A stretch of 25,195 nucleotides of DNA from CAZGXM01 sp964529795 (GTDB taxonomy: Bacteria > Bacillota > JADQBR01), in assembly GCA_964529795.1 (NCBI GenBank), contig CAZGXM010000040.1:1-25195 (forward strand), given 5' to 3'. Position 1 is the first letter of the stretch; each line of letters begins with the position of its first letter. The notes beneath the pieces are model-generated. The model did no database searches. It worked only from the letters and a program-made list of their open reading frames with translations, and had not been told where the DNA came from. A program made the position numbers and the translations under genes. Shown piece by piece: positions 6,698-14,029 of this stretch.

Positions 6698-8473
6698 ATG
6701 TCCGGAAAGTTTATAAAAGGAGGAAGTTTCCTGATTGAAGGGGTAGAACCGCAGCAGGTGTTTACCCCGGAAGATTTTACCGATGAACATAAGATGATTG
6801 CTGAAACTGCCGCCAGTTTTGTGGCCGGTGAGGTGGAGCCAAATCTTGACGATTTGGAGGCGCAAAAGGACGGTTTGATGCCGGAACTGCTGCGAAAGGC
6901 AGCGGCACTGGGCCTTTTGGGTGCGGATATTCCTGAAGAGTTTGGCGGCATGGAACTTGATAAAATCAGCTCCATGTTGATTACGGAAAACATTATCCGC
7001 GGCGGTTCCTTCAGCCTGGGGCACGGCGCCCATACCGGTATCGGCAGTTTACCCATTGTATTTTTTGGTAATCGCCAGCAAAAGGAAAAGTATCTCCCGG
7101 CGCTGGCCAGCGGCGAAAAATTTGCGGCCTATGCTCTCACCGAACCGGGCGCCGGCAGTGACGCCCTGTCGGCAAAGACCAAGGCGGTGCTTGCCGATGA
7201 CGGCAAGTACTATATCTTGAACGGCAGCAAACAGTTTATCACCAATGCCGGTTTTGCCGACGTTTTTATCACCTATGCCAAGGTTGACGGGGACAAATTT
7301 ACTGCCTTTATTGTTGATGCCGACAGTCCCGGCCTTTCCCTGGGTGCGGAGGAGAAAAAACTGGGTATCAAAGGTTCTTCCACCCGCAGTGTAATCTTTG
7401 AGGACGTAAAAGTACCGGTGGAAAATGTACTTTATGAGGTGGGCAAGGGTCATGTGGTTGCTTTTAACATCCTGAATATCGGCCGCTATAAGCTGGCCAT
7501 CGGCTGTATCGGTTCGGCCAAATTGGCCCTTGAATATGCCGTCAAATATGCCAGTGAAAGAAAGCAGTTTGGCGTTCCCATTTCTTCATTCGGGTTAATC
7601 AAAGAAAAAATCGGCATGATGGCGGCAAAAATTTATGCAGCGGAAAGCATGGCATACCGCACCGGCGGCTTGATAGATACCATGTTGCACAGCATTGATA
7701 TGAATGCGGAAGATGCCGGGTTTAAGACAGCACGGGGAATTGCCGAGTATGCCATTGAATGTTCCATCAACAAGGTGCATGGTTCGGAAGTGCTGGATTT
7801 TGTTGCTGATGAGGTGCTGCAGATTTTCGGCGGTTACGGCTATACCCAGGAGTACCCGGCGGAGCGGATTTACCGTGACGCCCGCATCAACAGGATATTT
7901 GAAGGTACCAATGAGATTAACCGCCTGCTGATACCGGGCACGCTGCTCAGGAAGGCCATGAAGGGCGAACTGCCCTTGCTGGCCGCGGCCCAAAAACTGA
8001 TGGGTGAGTTGATGACGCCCGGCATGCCGGTAGAGGACACTTCCTTCCTGGGCGAACAAAAACAGATGGTTGAAAAGGCCAAAAAGATGGTGCTGATGGT
8101 GGCTGGCAGTGCCGCCCAAAAGTACGGCGAAAAACTGCAGCACCAGCAGGAAATTCTTGGCCGGGTAGCGGATATGGTCATTGAAGTATTTGCCATGGAA
8201 AGCGCCCTGCTGCGGGTATTAAAGGCTTATGAAACCGACGGTGAAGAAGTGGCAGCTGTGAAAAAAGCCCTGGCGGAAATTTATATCAATGATGCCATGG
8301 GTAAAATGGACCTTTGGGCCAGAGAAGCCCTGGCGGCAGTGGAAGATGGTGACATGCTGCGTACTCAGTTGGCGGCAATGCGAAAGTTGACACGCTACAC
8401 TCCGGTGAACAGCGTCAAGCTTAAGCGGGAAGTTGCGGACACAGTCATCAGGGCGGGAAAATACATTGTTTAA
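6698..8473 (+). CDS. fadE: Acyl-CoA dehydrogenase, FadE type
   Basis: This FAD enzyme makes the trans-2-enoyl-CoA that FadN hydrates. The N-terminal alpha-helical, middle beta (YALTEPGAGSDALS, the flavin/substrate region) and C-terminal helical domains are all present, with the characteristic ending GGYGYTQEYPAERIYRDARI followed by IFEGTNEINR. That ending contains the position of the catalytic base in this family. At 591 residues it has the extra C-terminal domain of about 190 residues seen in Bacillus FadE and very-long-chain enzymes. ATG 6698 is chosen because AAGGAGG (6683-6689) is 8 bases upstream, whereas ATG 6692 is too close. No electron-transfer flavoprotein genes lie in the window, so its electron acceptor must be encoded elsewhere. 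Confidence 0.95.
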   Translation: MSGKFIKGGSFLIEGVEPQQVFTPEDFTDEHKMIAETAASFVAGEVEPNLDDLEAQKDGLMPELLRKAAALGLLGADIPEEFGGMELDKISSMLITENIIRGGSFSLGHGAHTGIGSLPIVFFGNRQQKEKYLPALASGEKFAAYALTEPGAGSDALSAKTKAVLADDGKYYILNGSKQFITNAGFADVFITYAKVDGDKFTAFIVDADSPGLSLGAEEKKLGIKGSSTRSVIFEDVKVPVENVLYEVGKGHVVAFNILNIGRYKLAIGCIGSAKLALEYAVKYASERKQFGVPISSFGLIKEKIGMMAAKIYAAESMAYRTGGLIDTMLHSIDMNAEDAGFKTARGIAEYAIECSINKVHGSEVLDFVADEVLQIFGGYGYTQEYPAERIYRDARINRIFEGTNEINRLLIPGTLLRKAMKGELPLLAAAQKLMGELMTPGMPVEDTSFLGEQKQMVEKAKKMVLMVAGSAAQKYGEKLQHQQEILGRVADMVIEVFAMESALLRVLKAYETDGEEVAAVKKALAEIYINDAMGKMDLWAREALAAVEDGDMLRTQLAAMRKLTRYTPVNSVKLKREVADTVIRAGKYIV

Positions 8474-8482
8474 AAACTTTTG

Positions 8483-8511
8483 CGGGCTCTGCGGGAGCCT
8501 GTTCTTTTTTT
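8483..8511 (+). terminator. Intrinsic terminator of the fad operon
   Basis: CGGGCTC (8483-8489) and GAGCCTG (8495-8501) form a 7-bp stem with one G-U pair and a 5-base loop. A T-rich tail (TTCTTTTTTT) follows. It lies 10 bases after the fadE stop. Confidence 0.85.
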
Positions 8512-8690
8512 AATAGGGGGCTGCAAATACCGGGAACAGTGCTGATAACATCTATATTACGGGCATTGATGCCAGGGTACGGACGGCAGTGCCTTTGAAA
8601 AACGTTAAGTGGTAAAATCTGGGACGAATAGCCAAAATGTAAAGAGGTAAGCTATTAAAGAAGTTTTAAAAATTTGGAGGTGATTTTTCT

Positions 8691-9377
8691 ATGTTCAGGC
8701 ATGACAAAAAGCTGTTGCATGAAGTAAAGGTGGACCGGCCCAATCCTCATTATGCCGCTCTGCTGCAGGAACAACTGGGTGGGGCCAACGGCGAACTGAA
8801 AGCCGGCCTCCAGTATTTTACCCAGTGTTTTCGCTGCAAGGACAAGCGTATCAAGGATTTAATGCTGGACATTGCTGCAGAAGAATTTGGCCATGCAGAA
8901 ATGGTAGCCACCATGATTACCATGCTGAACGGCCATGACGTGGATCCGCAAAACACAGGCATGGCTCACCAGCAGCAACCCCACGGTAATGTGGAGGCCG
9001 CGGTACTGGGTGGTTTGGGACCTTCGTTAACCAACGCTTCCGGCTCGCCGTTTACAGGAAACTTTATCAATTCCACCGGCGACCTGGTAGCAGACCTGCT
9101 GTCTGACATGGCTGCAGAACAGGGTGCCAAGGTTGTTTACCAGTACTTATACCGCCAGGTCCACGACCAGGGAGTGCGGCAGACCATCGACTTCCTGCTC
9201 AACAGGGAAGAGGCACATAACGCGTTGTTCCGTGAAGCCCTGGAAATTGTGCGTGAGACCGGTTCCAACCAGGATTTCGGCACTACCAAGGACGCCCAGA
9301 TGTACTTTGACCTATCCCAGCCGGGAAGGTACTTCCGGAATCCCAACCAGAATCCGCAGCAGATCAATGACCACTGA
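8691..9377 (+). CDS. Manganese catalase family protein (CotJC-like)
   Basis: This 228-residue ferritin-like four-helix protein probably breaks down hydrogen peroxide with a dimanganese centre. All five expected metal ligands are visible at family-like spacing: Glu35 (GELKAG), Glu65 and His68 (AEEFGHAEM), Glu143 (AAEQGAK) and His176 (REEAHNAL). The N-terminal segment and the C-terminal tail rich in Asn, Gln and Pro resemble spore-associated catalases such as CotJC and YjqC, so a spore-coat role is possible but not shown. GGAGGTGAT precedes ATG 8691. It stands alone, bounded by the fad terminator and its own hairpin. I found no convincing sigma-A promoter in the 180 bases upstream; a sporulation sigma factor might be used. 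Confidence 0.9.
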   Translation: MFRHDKKLLHEVKVDRPNPHYAALLQEQLGGANGELKAGLQYFTQCFRCKDKRIKDLMLDIAAEEFGHAEMVATMITMLNGHDVDPQNTGMAHQQQPHGNVEAAVLGGLGPSLTNASGSPFTGNFINSTGDLVADLLSDMAAEQGAKVVYQYLYRQVHDQGVRQTIDFLLNREEAHNALFREALEIVRETGSNQDFGTTKDAQMYFDLSQPGRYFRNPNQNPQQINDH

Positions 9378-9384
9378 TCAAGAC

Positions 9385-9411
9385 AGCCCGCATATTGCGG
9401 GTTGTTAACTT
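9385..9411 (+). terminator. Terminator hairpin after the manganese catalase gene
   Basis: CCCGCA (9387-9392), a TAT loop and TGCGGG (9396-9401) form a tight 6-bp stem that can be extended by two weaker pairs. TTGTTAACTTT follows on the plus strand. The tail is short, so efficiency is uncertain. Confidence 0.65.
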
Positions 9412-9414
9412 TAA

Positions 9415-9436
9415 AGGCCGGTTTGTGAACCGGCCT
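9415..9436 (-). terminator. Terminator hairpin for the minus-strand small-gene operon
   Basis: AGGCCGGTT (9415-9423) and AACCGGCCT (9428-9436) form a perfect 9-bp stem around a 4-base loop. Read on the minus strand it is followed by TTTAAAGTT, so it should mainly stop transcription of the three small genes converging from the right. Confidence 0.65.
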
Positions 9437-9470
9437 GTGGAAAAGCGGATACTAAAACGCGTTTGCTTTT

Positions 9471-9833
9471 TTAATCGCCACCGGAAATTCCCTGCATGGA
9501 GTGGAGGCCGAATTTTTCAAAATCGTCGTGCAGATAATTGATTGCTTTTTCCGTGACGCCAAATTCCCGCGCGATTTCCGCATTACTTTTATTTTCCTTG
9601 AAACCCTGGATTAACTTATCCACATCTACACCGACCTCTTCCGCTTTCTGCTTCAAACTTGGCTGCAGGTCCCAGGGCGGCCCCAAAGTACTGTAGTCGT
9701 CGCTGGGATGCCGGCTGCCTTCGGCGCCGGCGGTGACATCGCCCTCTTTCTCCGATTTTCCATCAAGACTGACCCGGGTTGCCGAACCCAAACCTTCTGA
9801 CACAAATGCCCTGTCCTTACTTTCTTCGGTCAT
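9471..9833 (-). CDS. Small protein with C-terminal helix-turn-helix
   Basis: The 120-residue protein has no recognised name. The first 50 residues are polar and probably disordered (MTEESKDRAF and many Ser, Gly and Glu). The last 50 contain an HTH-like pattern, KSNAEIAREFGVTEKAINYLHDDFEKFG, suggesting DNA binding. ATG 9833 is preferred over longer in-frame starts because GGGAGG (read on the minus strand) lies about 8 bases before it. This start falls inside the end of the preceding 45-residue gene, a 17-base overlap indicating translational coupling. It is last in a three-gene minus-strand cluster. Its function is unknown. Confidence 0.7.
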   Translation of the reverse strand: MTEESKDRAFVSEGLGSATRVSLDGKSEKEGDVTAGAEGSRHPSDDYSTLGPPWDLQPSLKQKAEEVGVDVDKLIQGFKENKSNAEIAREFGVTEKAINYLHDDFEKFGLHSMQGISGGD

Positions 9834-9954
9834 TTTTGTTGCCTCCCTTCTGCCTGTTTTCTTGCTCGTTGAAAATTTCATAGTCATCAGGGTTTTTGCT
9901 GCTGGCAGCGTTCATTTCCGCAGTTGCCAATTTTTTCTTTTTCTTATCTTTCAT
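9817..9954 (-). CDS. 45-residue lysine-rich hypothetical protein
   Basis: This short gene starts at ATG 9954, 10 bases after AAGGAGG (9965-9971), and stops with TAA at 9817-9819. The product begins MKDKKKKKLATAEMNAAS and ends GGNKNDRRK. It is very basic at both ends, with an acidic middle (NPDDYEIFNEQE), no cysteines and no membrane segment. Its ribosome binding site overlaps the stop codon of the upstream zinc-ribbon gene, and its 3' end overlaps the HTH gene by 17 bases. That tight packing supports it as a real translated gene despite its size. I do not recognise a family. Confidence 0.6.
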   Translation of the reverse strand: MKDKKKKKLATAEMNAASSKNPDDYEIFNEQENRQKGGNKNDRRK

Positions 9955-9969
9955 AGTTTGCTAGCCTCC

Positions 9970-10188
9970 TTAAAAAGATATCAGGTGAACAGAAATTTTT
10001 TCGTCATAGCCGCAGTTGGGGCATGCTAGCAGGTGGACGCACCAGTCCGTTGCCTGCTGTTCCAGGTAAGGACTGTACGGGCCCAAGTACTCCGAGAGCG
10101 GTCCGGTATCTTCCAAAGGCCCACCGCAAAAAGTGCAATCCCGGGTCACGGAGCTTAAACCGTTACATAGCGGACACTGGCCTGACAT
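9970..10188 (-). CDS. Small zinc-ribbon-like protein
   Basis: The 72-residue protein has three CxxC knuckles: Cys5/Cys8 (CPLC), Cys18/Cys21 (CTFC) and Cys56/Cys59 (CPNC), plus Cys50 and His52 in WCVHLLACPNCG. It probably binds one or two zinc ions. Cytoplasmic location is expected because no signal peptide is seen. GGAGG lies 8 bases before ATG 10188 on the minus strand. It is first in a cluster with the Lys-rich and HTH proteins; one zinc-ribbon protein and one HTH protein together suggest a regulatory or nucleic-acid-related role, but no partner is identified. Confidence 0.7.
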   Translation of the reverse strand: MSGQCPLCNGLSSVTRDCTFCGGPLEDTGPLSEYLGPYSPYLEQQATDWCVHLLACPNCGYDEKISVHLISF

Positions 10189-10478
10189 TGGTTTTACCTC
10201 CGGGTTACTTTAGTTTTAGCTTTTGTTTCTTCTTTAAAAACCATACGTTGAAATAATTACCTGTGTTCCAGTACCTGCGCATTTTTTTGGTTTTTTGCAG
10301 AAACCGGTAGCAGCGGAACCCTTTATCCGGAAGATTGTTCCTCTTTTATCAGCTCGTGGAGCCGGTCTGTATTCACCCGGACGAGAATATGACGCTCATT
10401 TATATATATATACGCAATTATACCTTCATTGGAATAACCGGTTTCATTTGGCCGAACTTGTTATTTTTAATATTCAGC
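10189..10478. other. AT-rich intergenic region between divergent genes
   Basis: About 290 bases lie between the minus-strand zinc-ribbon gene and the TetR promoter. It is AT-rich, with a TATATATATA tract near 10400. Reading frames of 60-80 codons exist here but lack ribosome binding sites and look non-coding. The promoter of the small-gene cluster must lie here on the minus strand, but I could not pick a convincing one. Confidence 0.5.
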
Positions 10479-10507
10479 TATACAACTGAATGTTTTATAT
10501 TTATAAT
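10479..10507 (+). promoter_or_regulatory. Promoter of the TetR gene
   Basis: TATACA (10479-10484) and a perfect TATAAT (10502-10507) are 17 bases apart. The -35 box matches TTGACA at four of six positions. The start point would fall on the palindrome at 10512-10527. Confidence 0.6.
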
Positions 10508-10511
10508 GATA

Positions 10512-10527
10512 CCAACCAAACGGTTGG
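10512..10527. promoter_or_regulatory. TetR-type operator
   Basis: CCAACC (10512-10517) and GGTTGG (10522-10527) are perfect arms around AAAC. The site lies 4 bases after the -10 box and 12 bases before the regulator's start codon, the classic autoregulation position for TetR-family repressors. The owner is inferred from position. Confidence 0.7.
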
Positions 10528-10539
10528 CAGGTGATTGTT

Positions 10540-11121
10540 TTGAACAAGTTTCAGGAGACAGTCAAGGCTGCCGCCAGGTTATTTAAAGAAAAGGGGTACC
10601 ACGCCACTACTGTCCAGGATATAGCAAATGAAGTGGGGATGTTGAAAGGCAGCCTCTACTACCATATTCAGAGTAAAGAGCAGCTGCTCACTGAAGTCCT
10701 CCTTTCAGCTGTGGAAGTTTTGAGAGGTTGTTTGACAAGGCTGCTTTCTTCGGATTTACACCCCCAGGAAAAACTAAGGCGGGCAATCCTCTTTCATACT
10801 CAAGCTTACCTGGATAATGAGGAACTTCCTGTCTTTTATAATGAACTGAATAATTTACCCGGTTAATTGCGGCAAAAAGTCAATGATGCAATTAAGCATT
10901 ACGAGGGTATTTGGCTGGAGATTTTTCGGGAAGGGGTTGAGGATGGCGTTTTTCGTAAAGATATGCCGCTCCGTATAGTGCTTAATGCAATATTTGGGAT
11001 GTGCAACTGGACGCACCAATGGTATAACCCTGACGGCCTGTTTTCTCCGGCTGAAATCGGGGAGACTTTTGCAAAAATTGCTCTGGAGAGCATTATAAAC
11101 ATAGAAAATCATCTTCATTAA
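10540..11121 (+). pseudogene. TetR-family regulator broken by an in-frame stop
   Basis: The N-terminal half contains a standard TetR HTH: AAARLFKEKGYHATTVQDIA, then GMLKGSLYYHIQSKEQLL. A TAA codon at 10864-10866 stops it after NELNNLPG. The same frame continues without a gap as LRQKVNDAIKHYEGIW and on to a normal C-terminal ligand domain ending at 11121. The two parts together total about 193 residues, the usual TetR length. One base change from CAA, GAA or AAA to TAA would explain it. TTG 10540 is the likely start (AGGTG at 10529-10533); GTG 10531 is possible. A TTG directly after the stop might allow re-initiation. The downstream synthetase gene is also broken, which supports genuine decay over a sequencing error. 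Confidence 0.8.
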
Positions 11122-11152
11122 CAAACTGTATGATGAAAGAGAGGTGAGCAAT

Positions 11153-12349
11153 ATGCACAGTGAAGAAAATAGAGGTTTTCAGTGGAAAGATCTTTTTTAT
11201 CCCCAAACTGTGGCGGTAATCGGGGCTTCGCCGGACCTGACCAAACCGGGTGGTATTGTCCTGAACAATCTGGGTGGCGGGAAACCAGTAGTGGTTCTTA
11301 AGACGGGCGGGCATGAAGCCTCAGCCCGGGTAGCTCGTTTACACACCGGTTCTTTGGCCGGGTCTGCAGTGGTATACAGGTCATTTTTCAGGCAAAAAGG
11401 AATAATAGAGGTGGAAAATATTGAAGAAATGACAGCGATGCTGAGTTTACTGGCGGCGGGAAGACTGCCGCAAGACAGGAAAGCAGCCATTATGGCCTCT
11501 TCAGGAGAGCAGGCTGTGGTGGCTGCGGATAAATGCGCTGCTGCCGGGCTGGAAGTGGCACAGCTGGGCGGGGAAACCAGGCGAAAGCTGGCTTTGCATT
11601 TGCCTACCTTTGCCGCAACAGCCAATCCTGTAGACTTTACGGGCATTGACATCGTGCGTCCGGGGATGTTTCAGCAGTGTTCCGCCATTACCGCTGCTGA
11701 TCCCGGGGTAGACATACTGGTCCTGTTGCACTGGCTGAATGAAGAAGTGGATGCCGTTGGCCAGCTGCGGCGCCAAGCGGGAGAAACGGCCAAACCTATG
11801 GCCATGGTAAGCACCGTTCCAGGAAATGTCCCGAATTGATTCACCGGATTTAGCCCATAAAACCGAAGCCGGTGGGGTCAGGTTAAACCTTACGGGGTCC
11901 GGGGAGGTATGCCGTGCTTTTACTGCTGTAATTGAAGATGTGGGACAGCACTGTCTTGATATTGCTGTCCGGGGTGTCCTGGTACAAAAAATGCTGCAGG
12001 ATGGTCTGGAAATACTGGTGGGACTCAAGCGGGACGAGGTTTTCGGTCCCACTGTGACCTTTGGACTGGGCGGTATCTGGGTGGAGGTAATGAAGGATGT
12101 GTCCCTGCGTGTACTGCTGGCTACTGAAGAAGATATCCAGGAAATGATACGTGAAATCAAGGCGTATCCTCTGCTACCCGGGCCAGAGGCAGAGCACCGG
12201 CAGACATTGGTGCCCTGACTGAAGTTATACGGGGTGTGGCCAGACTGGGTCTGTACTGGCCGGAATTGGCCGAGCTGGATATAAACCCTCTTTTCGCTCT
12301 GCCAGAGAGACAGGGAGCATTTGCTGTGGATGCGGTTGCGGTGGTTTGA
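11153..12349 (+). pseudogene. ADP-forming acyl-CoA synthetase remnant
   Basis: Three pieces of an acetyl/acyl-CoA synthetase (NDP-forming, normally about 700 residues) remain. The first (11153-11839) opens with the CoA-binding start VAVIGASPDLTKPGG. It then jumps within a few residues to KPVVVLKTGG and LHTGSLAGS, which carries the active-site His region, so roughly 200 residues are missing in frame. A second deletion near 11830 removes about 100 residues and changes frame, entering the ATP-grasp domain at IDSPDLAHKTEAGG. The frame shifts again at the GGG run 12180-12182, where one restored G would give PGARGRAPAD and the expected ending ELDINPL. The stop is at 12347-12349. Deletion sizes are estimates from family layout. 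It follows the broken TetR gene by 31 bases and is surely non-functional. Confidence 0.85.
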
Positions 12350-12366
12350 TTAAGGAGGTTTTACAG

Positions 12367-13254
12367 TTGTTAAATCATTTTCCCGGAAAAATAGCGGATG
12401 GAGTATTTGCTCTGGGTAACAGGCATTTCTTTAATTTTTTGGTTACCGGCAAATGTCACGCGCTGGTGGAATTGGGGGTAAGTTGCACGGCTCCCGAGGT
12501 TGTCACCCAGTTGGAAGAACTGGGAATGGAGCCGGATAAAATTGGCTACCTGGTTGTTCCGCATGCTCACTTTGACCATTTGGGGGGATTGCCCTATTTT
12601 CGAAATGTCTTTCCCCGGGCCCGGGTCGTATGTTCGCGCAGCGCTGCGGTGCTCATGGCCAAACCCGAGGTATTAACACAGTTTTTTCAGGAAGATACTG
12701 CGGTGTCTGCAAAACTGGAGAAACAAGGAAAGGGCCGGCGCACTTTTTCCTGGCTGCCTGGAAATGCCCTGCAGCCGGACGTGATTGTGGGTGACGGGGA
12801 CATTTTAGATTTGGACTACGGCACTACTTTAAAGTTTTATGCAGCACCCGGGCACAGCCCGTGCAGTATGGCGGTATACCTTCCGAAAAGCGATACCCTG
12901 CTGGTTTCTGACAGCCTGGGTTTCTTTCTGGGACCGGAAGACAATTTCCCAATTTTCTTTTATAGCTATCGTGATTATCTGGATTCCATTTTCCGACTCA
13001 AAGAAATTTCTGCGGCCACCGTAGCTGCTGCTCATGAGTTTATCTTTACGGGAGAAGAAGCGACCAACTGTTTCGATGTCGCCTTTCAGACTGCTCAGAG
13101 ATTGTTTGCATTAATTCAAAATTACCCGGGAGACCCTGTCAGGCTGATCGGACAACTCTACGGCTACTATTACCGCGACGGGCTGGCTGTTTATTCCCCT
13201 GAAAACATCCGGTCCTGTATAAAGCTGCTGCTACGGCGGGTGAATGAATTATAG
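12367..13254 (+). CDS. Metallo-beta-lactamase-fold hydrolase
   Basis: This intact 295-residue metallohydrolase has the zinc-binding motif HAHFDHLGG near residue 70, a following His in APGHSPCSM and the bridging Asp in VSDSLG. The extra C-terminal helical region of about 80 residues is typical of the MBL-fold group that includes thioesterase- and glyoxalase-like enzymes. The substrate is unknown; the acyl-CoA context would suit a thioester hydrolase, which is inference only. TTG 12367 is chosen because AAGGAGG (12352-12358) lies 8 bases upstream. It begins right after the synthetase remnant and probably belonged to that operon, yet it shows no damage. Confidence 0.85.
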   Translation: MLNHFPGKIADGVFALGNRHFFNFLVTGKCHALVELGVSCTAPEVVTQLEELGMEPDKIGYLVVPHAHFDHLGGLPYFRNVFPRARVVCSRSAAVLMAKPEVLTQFFQEDTAVSAKLEKQGKGRRTFSWLPGNALQPDVIVGDGDILDLDYGTTLKFYAAPGHSPCSMAVYLPKSDTLLVSDSLGFFLGPEDNFPIFFYSYRDYLDSIFRLKEISAATVAAAHEFIFTGEEATNCFDVAFQTAQRLFALIQNYPGDPVRLIGQLYGYYYRDGLAVYSPENIRSCIKLLLRRVNEL

Positions 13255-13269
13255 GGGTGGGTAAAATAG

Positions 13270-13286
13270 GAGAGCTGCAGCCTCTC
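13270..13286 (+). terminator. Weak hairpin after the MBL-fold gene
   Basis: GAGAG (13270-13274) and CTCTC (13282-13286) form a 5-bp stem with a 7-base loop. No T-run follows, so this is only a possible 3' end structure. Confidence 0.25.
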
Positions 13287-13321
13287 GGAAAGCCAAAATC
13301 GAAACCAACTTTATTTAAGGG

Positions 13322-13351
13322 TTGAAATACCTACTGGCAATAAGGTATAAT
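13322..13351 (+). promoter_or_regulatory. Sigma-A promoter of trpP
   Basis: TTGAAA (13322-13327) and TATAAT (13346-13351) are separated by 18 bases. The predicted start near 13358 gives a leader of about 112 bases that holds two arrays of (G/U)AG triplets. Confidence 0.85.
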
Positions 13352-13368
13352 TAATGCAACTAAATATT

Positions 13369-13410
13369 GAGAGGAGTGAGACGAGTTGAGATGAGGAGAG
13401 ATTAGCAGAG
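13369..13410 (+). promoter_or_regulatory. Upstream TRAP-like (G/U)AG triplet array in the trpP leader
   Basis: Nine triplets are visible: GAG at 13369, 13374, 13378, 13383, 13388, 13393 and 13398, TAG at 13403 and GAG at 13408. Spacers are 2 bases except for one 1-base spacer. The tryptophan-activated RNA-binding protein TRAP (MtrB) binds up to 11 GAG/UAG triplets spaced by 2-3 bases, so this is a near-ideal site. Two T-runs directly follow (13413-13427). Confidence 0.8.
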
Positions 13411-13445
13411 GGTTTTTTTATTTTTTTCGGCAATTATTCTGTTAT

Positions 13446-13484
13446 TAGATTAGGAGAGGAGAGAAAAGTATGAGTTTGAGAGAG
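13446..13484 (+). promoter_or_regulatory. Second TRAP-like array covering the trpP ribosome binding site and start codon
   Basis: TAG at 13446 and 13451, GAG at 13456 and 13461, an imperfect AAG at 13466, then GAG at 13472, 13478 and 13482 continue across the start codon. The purine-rich GGAGAGGAG (13453-13461) is the ribosome binding site, so a bound ring protein would block translation. This is how TRAP represses trpP in Bacillus subtilis. Confidence 0.75.
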
Positions 13485-14009
13485 TCTATTCAGATTTCAT
13501 TGTTGCTTGCCATTGGTGCTTTGCTTCACCTGATTACACCGCAAATTTTTCCCGGGATGAAGCCCGACCCTTCACTGGGAATGTTGTTTGTAGTGGTAAT
13601 GCTCCACCGCAATATCCGCCCGGTGATTCTAGCCGGTTTGGTGGCTGCATTGCTGGCCGCCCTTACCGGCACTCCCGGCATGCAGGTTGCCAACCTGATT
13701 GATAAATTTGCCACCACTCTGATAGTGTACTTATTATTTGTCAAACCGCTTTACGGCAGAATTAACGACAAAGTGCTCAGCGGGATTTTGGGGCTGATCG
13801 GCACAATGATCAGCGGCGCTATATTTTTAACTGTTGGCGTCTTTGTGCTGGGTTTGGACCTGAATTTCGGCATCCTGTATGCAACCATTGTTATGCCTAC
13901 GGCGTTAATTAACACTGTGGTTACTGTCATTCTTTACCCGCTGGTGCTATTCAGTAAAAATGTAGTGGAAAAAACCGGTGCTTATAAAAGTTTTAACAGA
14001 AAAGCATAA
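13470..14009 (+). CDS. trpP: Tryptophan transporter TrpP
   Basis: This 179-residue integral membrane protein is the probable tryptophan importer of the TrpP/YhaG family (about 170 residues in Bacillus). Five to six hydrophobic segments are seen, with family-like stretches such as ITPQIFPGMKPDPSLGMLF near residues 24-42, GTPGMQVANLIDKFATTL, and a C-terminal VMPTALINTVVTVILYPLV. The protein contains no tryptophan at all, which would let it be made during tryptophan starvation. ATG 13470 lies inside the second triplet array. The gene is monocistronic, with its own promoter and a strong terminator. Identity is supported both by the protein and by the TRAP-like leader. Confidence 0.88.
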   Translation: MSLRESIQISLLLAIGALLHLITPQIFPGMKPDPSLGMLFVVVMLHRNIRPVILAGLVAALLAALTGTPGMQVANLIDKFATTLIVYLLFVKPLYGRINDKVLSGILGLIGTMISGAIFLTVGVFVLGLDLNFGILYATIVMPTALINTVVTVILYPLVLFSKNVVEKTGAYKSFNRKA

Positions 14010-14029
14010 ACATAAATAAGAGATTACCA

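Noticed and set aside
10295..10586. Frames of 64-83 codons upstream of the TetR gene
   Set aside because: No ribosome binding sites, AT-rich low-complexity translation, and they overlap the TetR promoter and operator.
10864..10866. Programmed read-through or recoding at the TetR TAA
   Set aside because: TAA is the least leaky stop, there is no recoding structure that I can see, and the neighbouring gene is also decayed; simple mutation is more likely.
13369..13410. Simple GA-rich low-complexity tract
   Set aside because: The 5-base triplet phase, the TAG substitution that keeps the (G/U)AG rule, the promoter just upstream and the trpP gene downstream make a TRAP-type site the better explanation.
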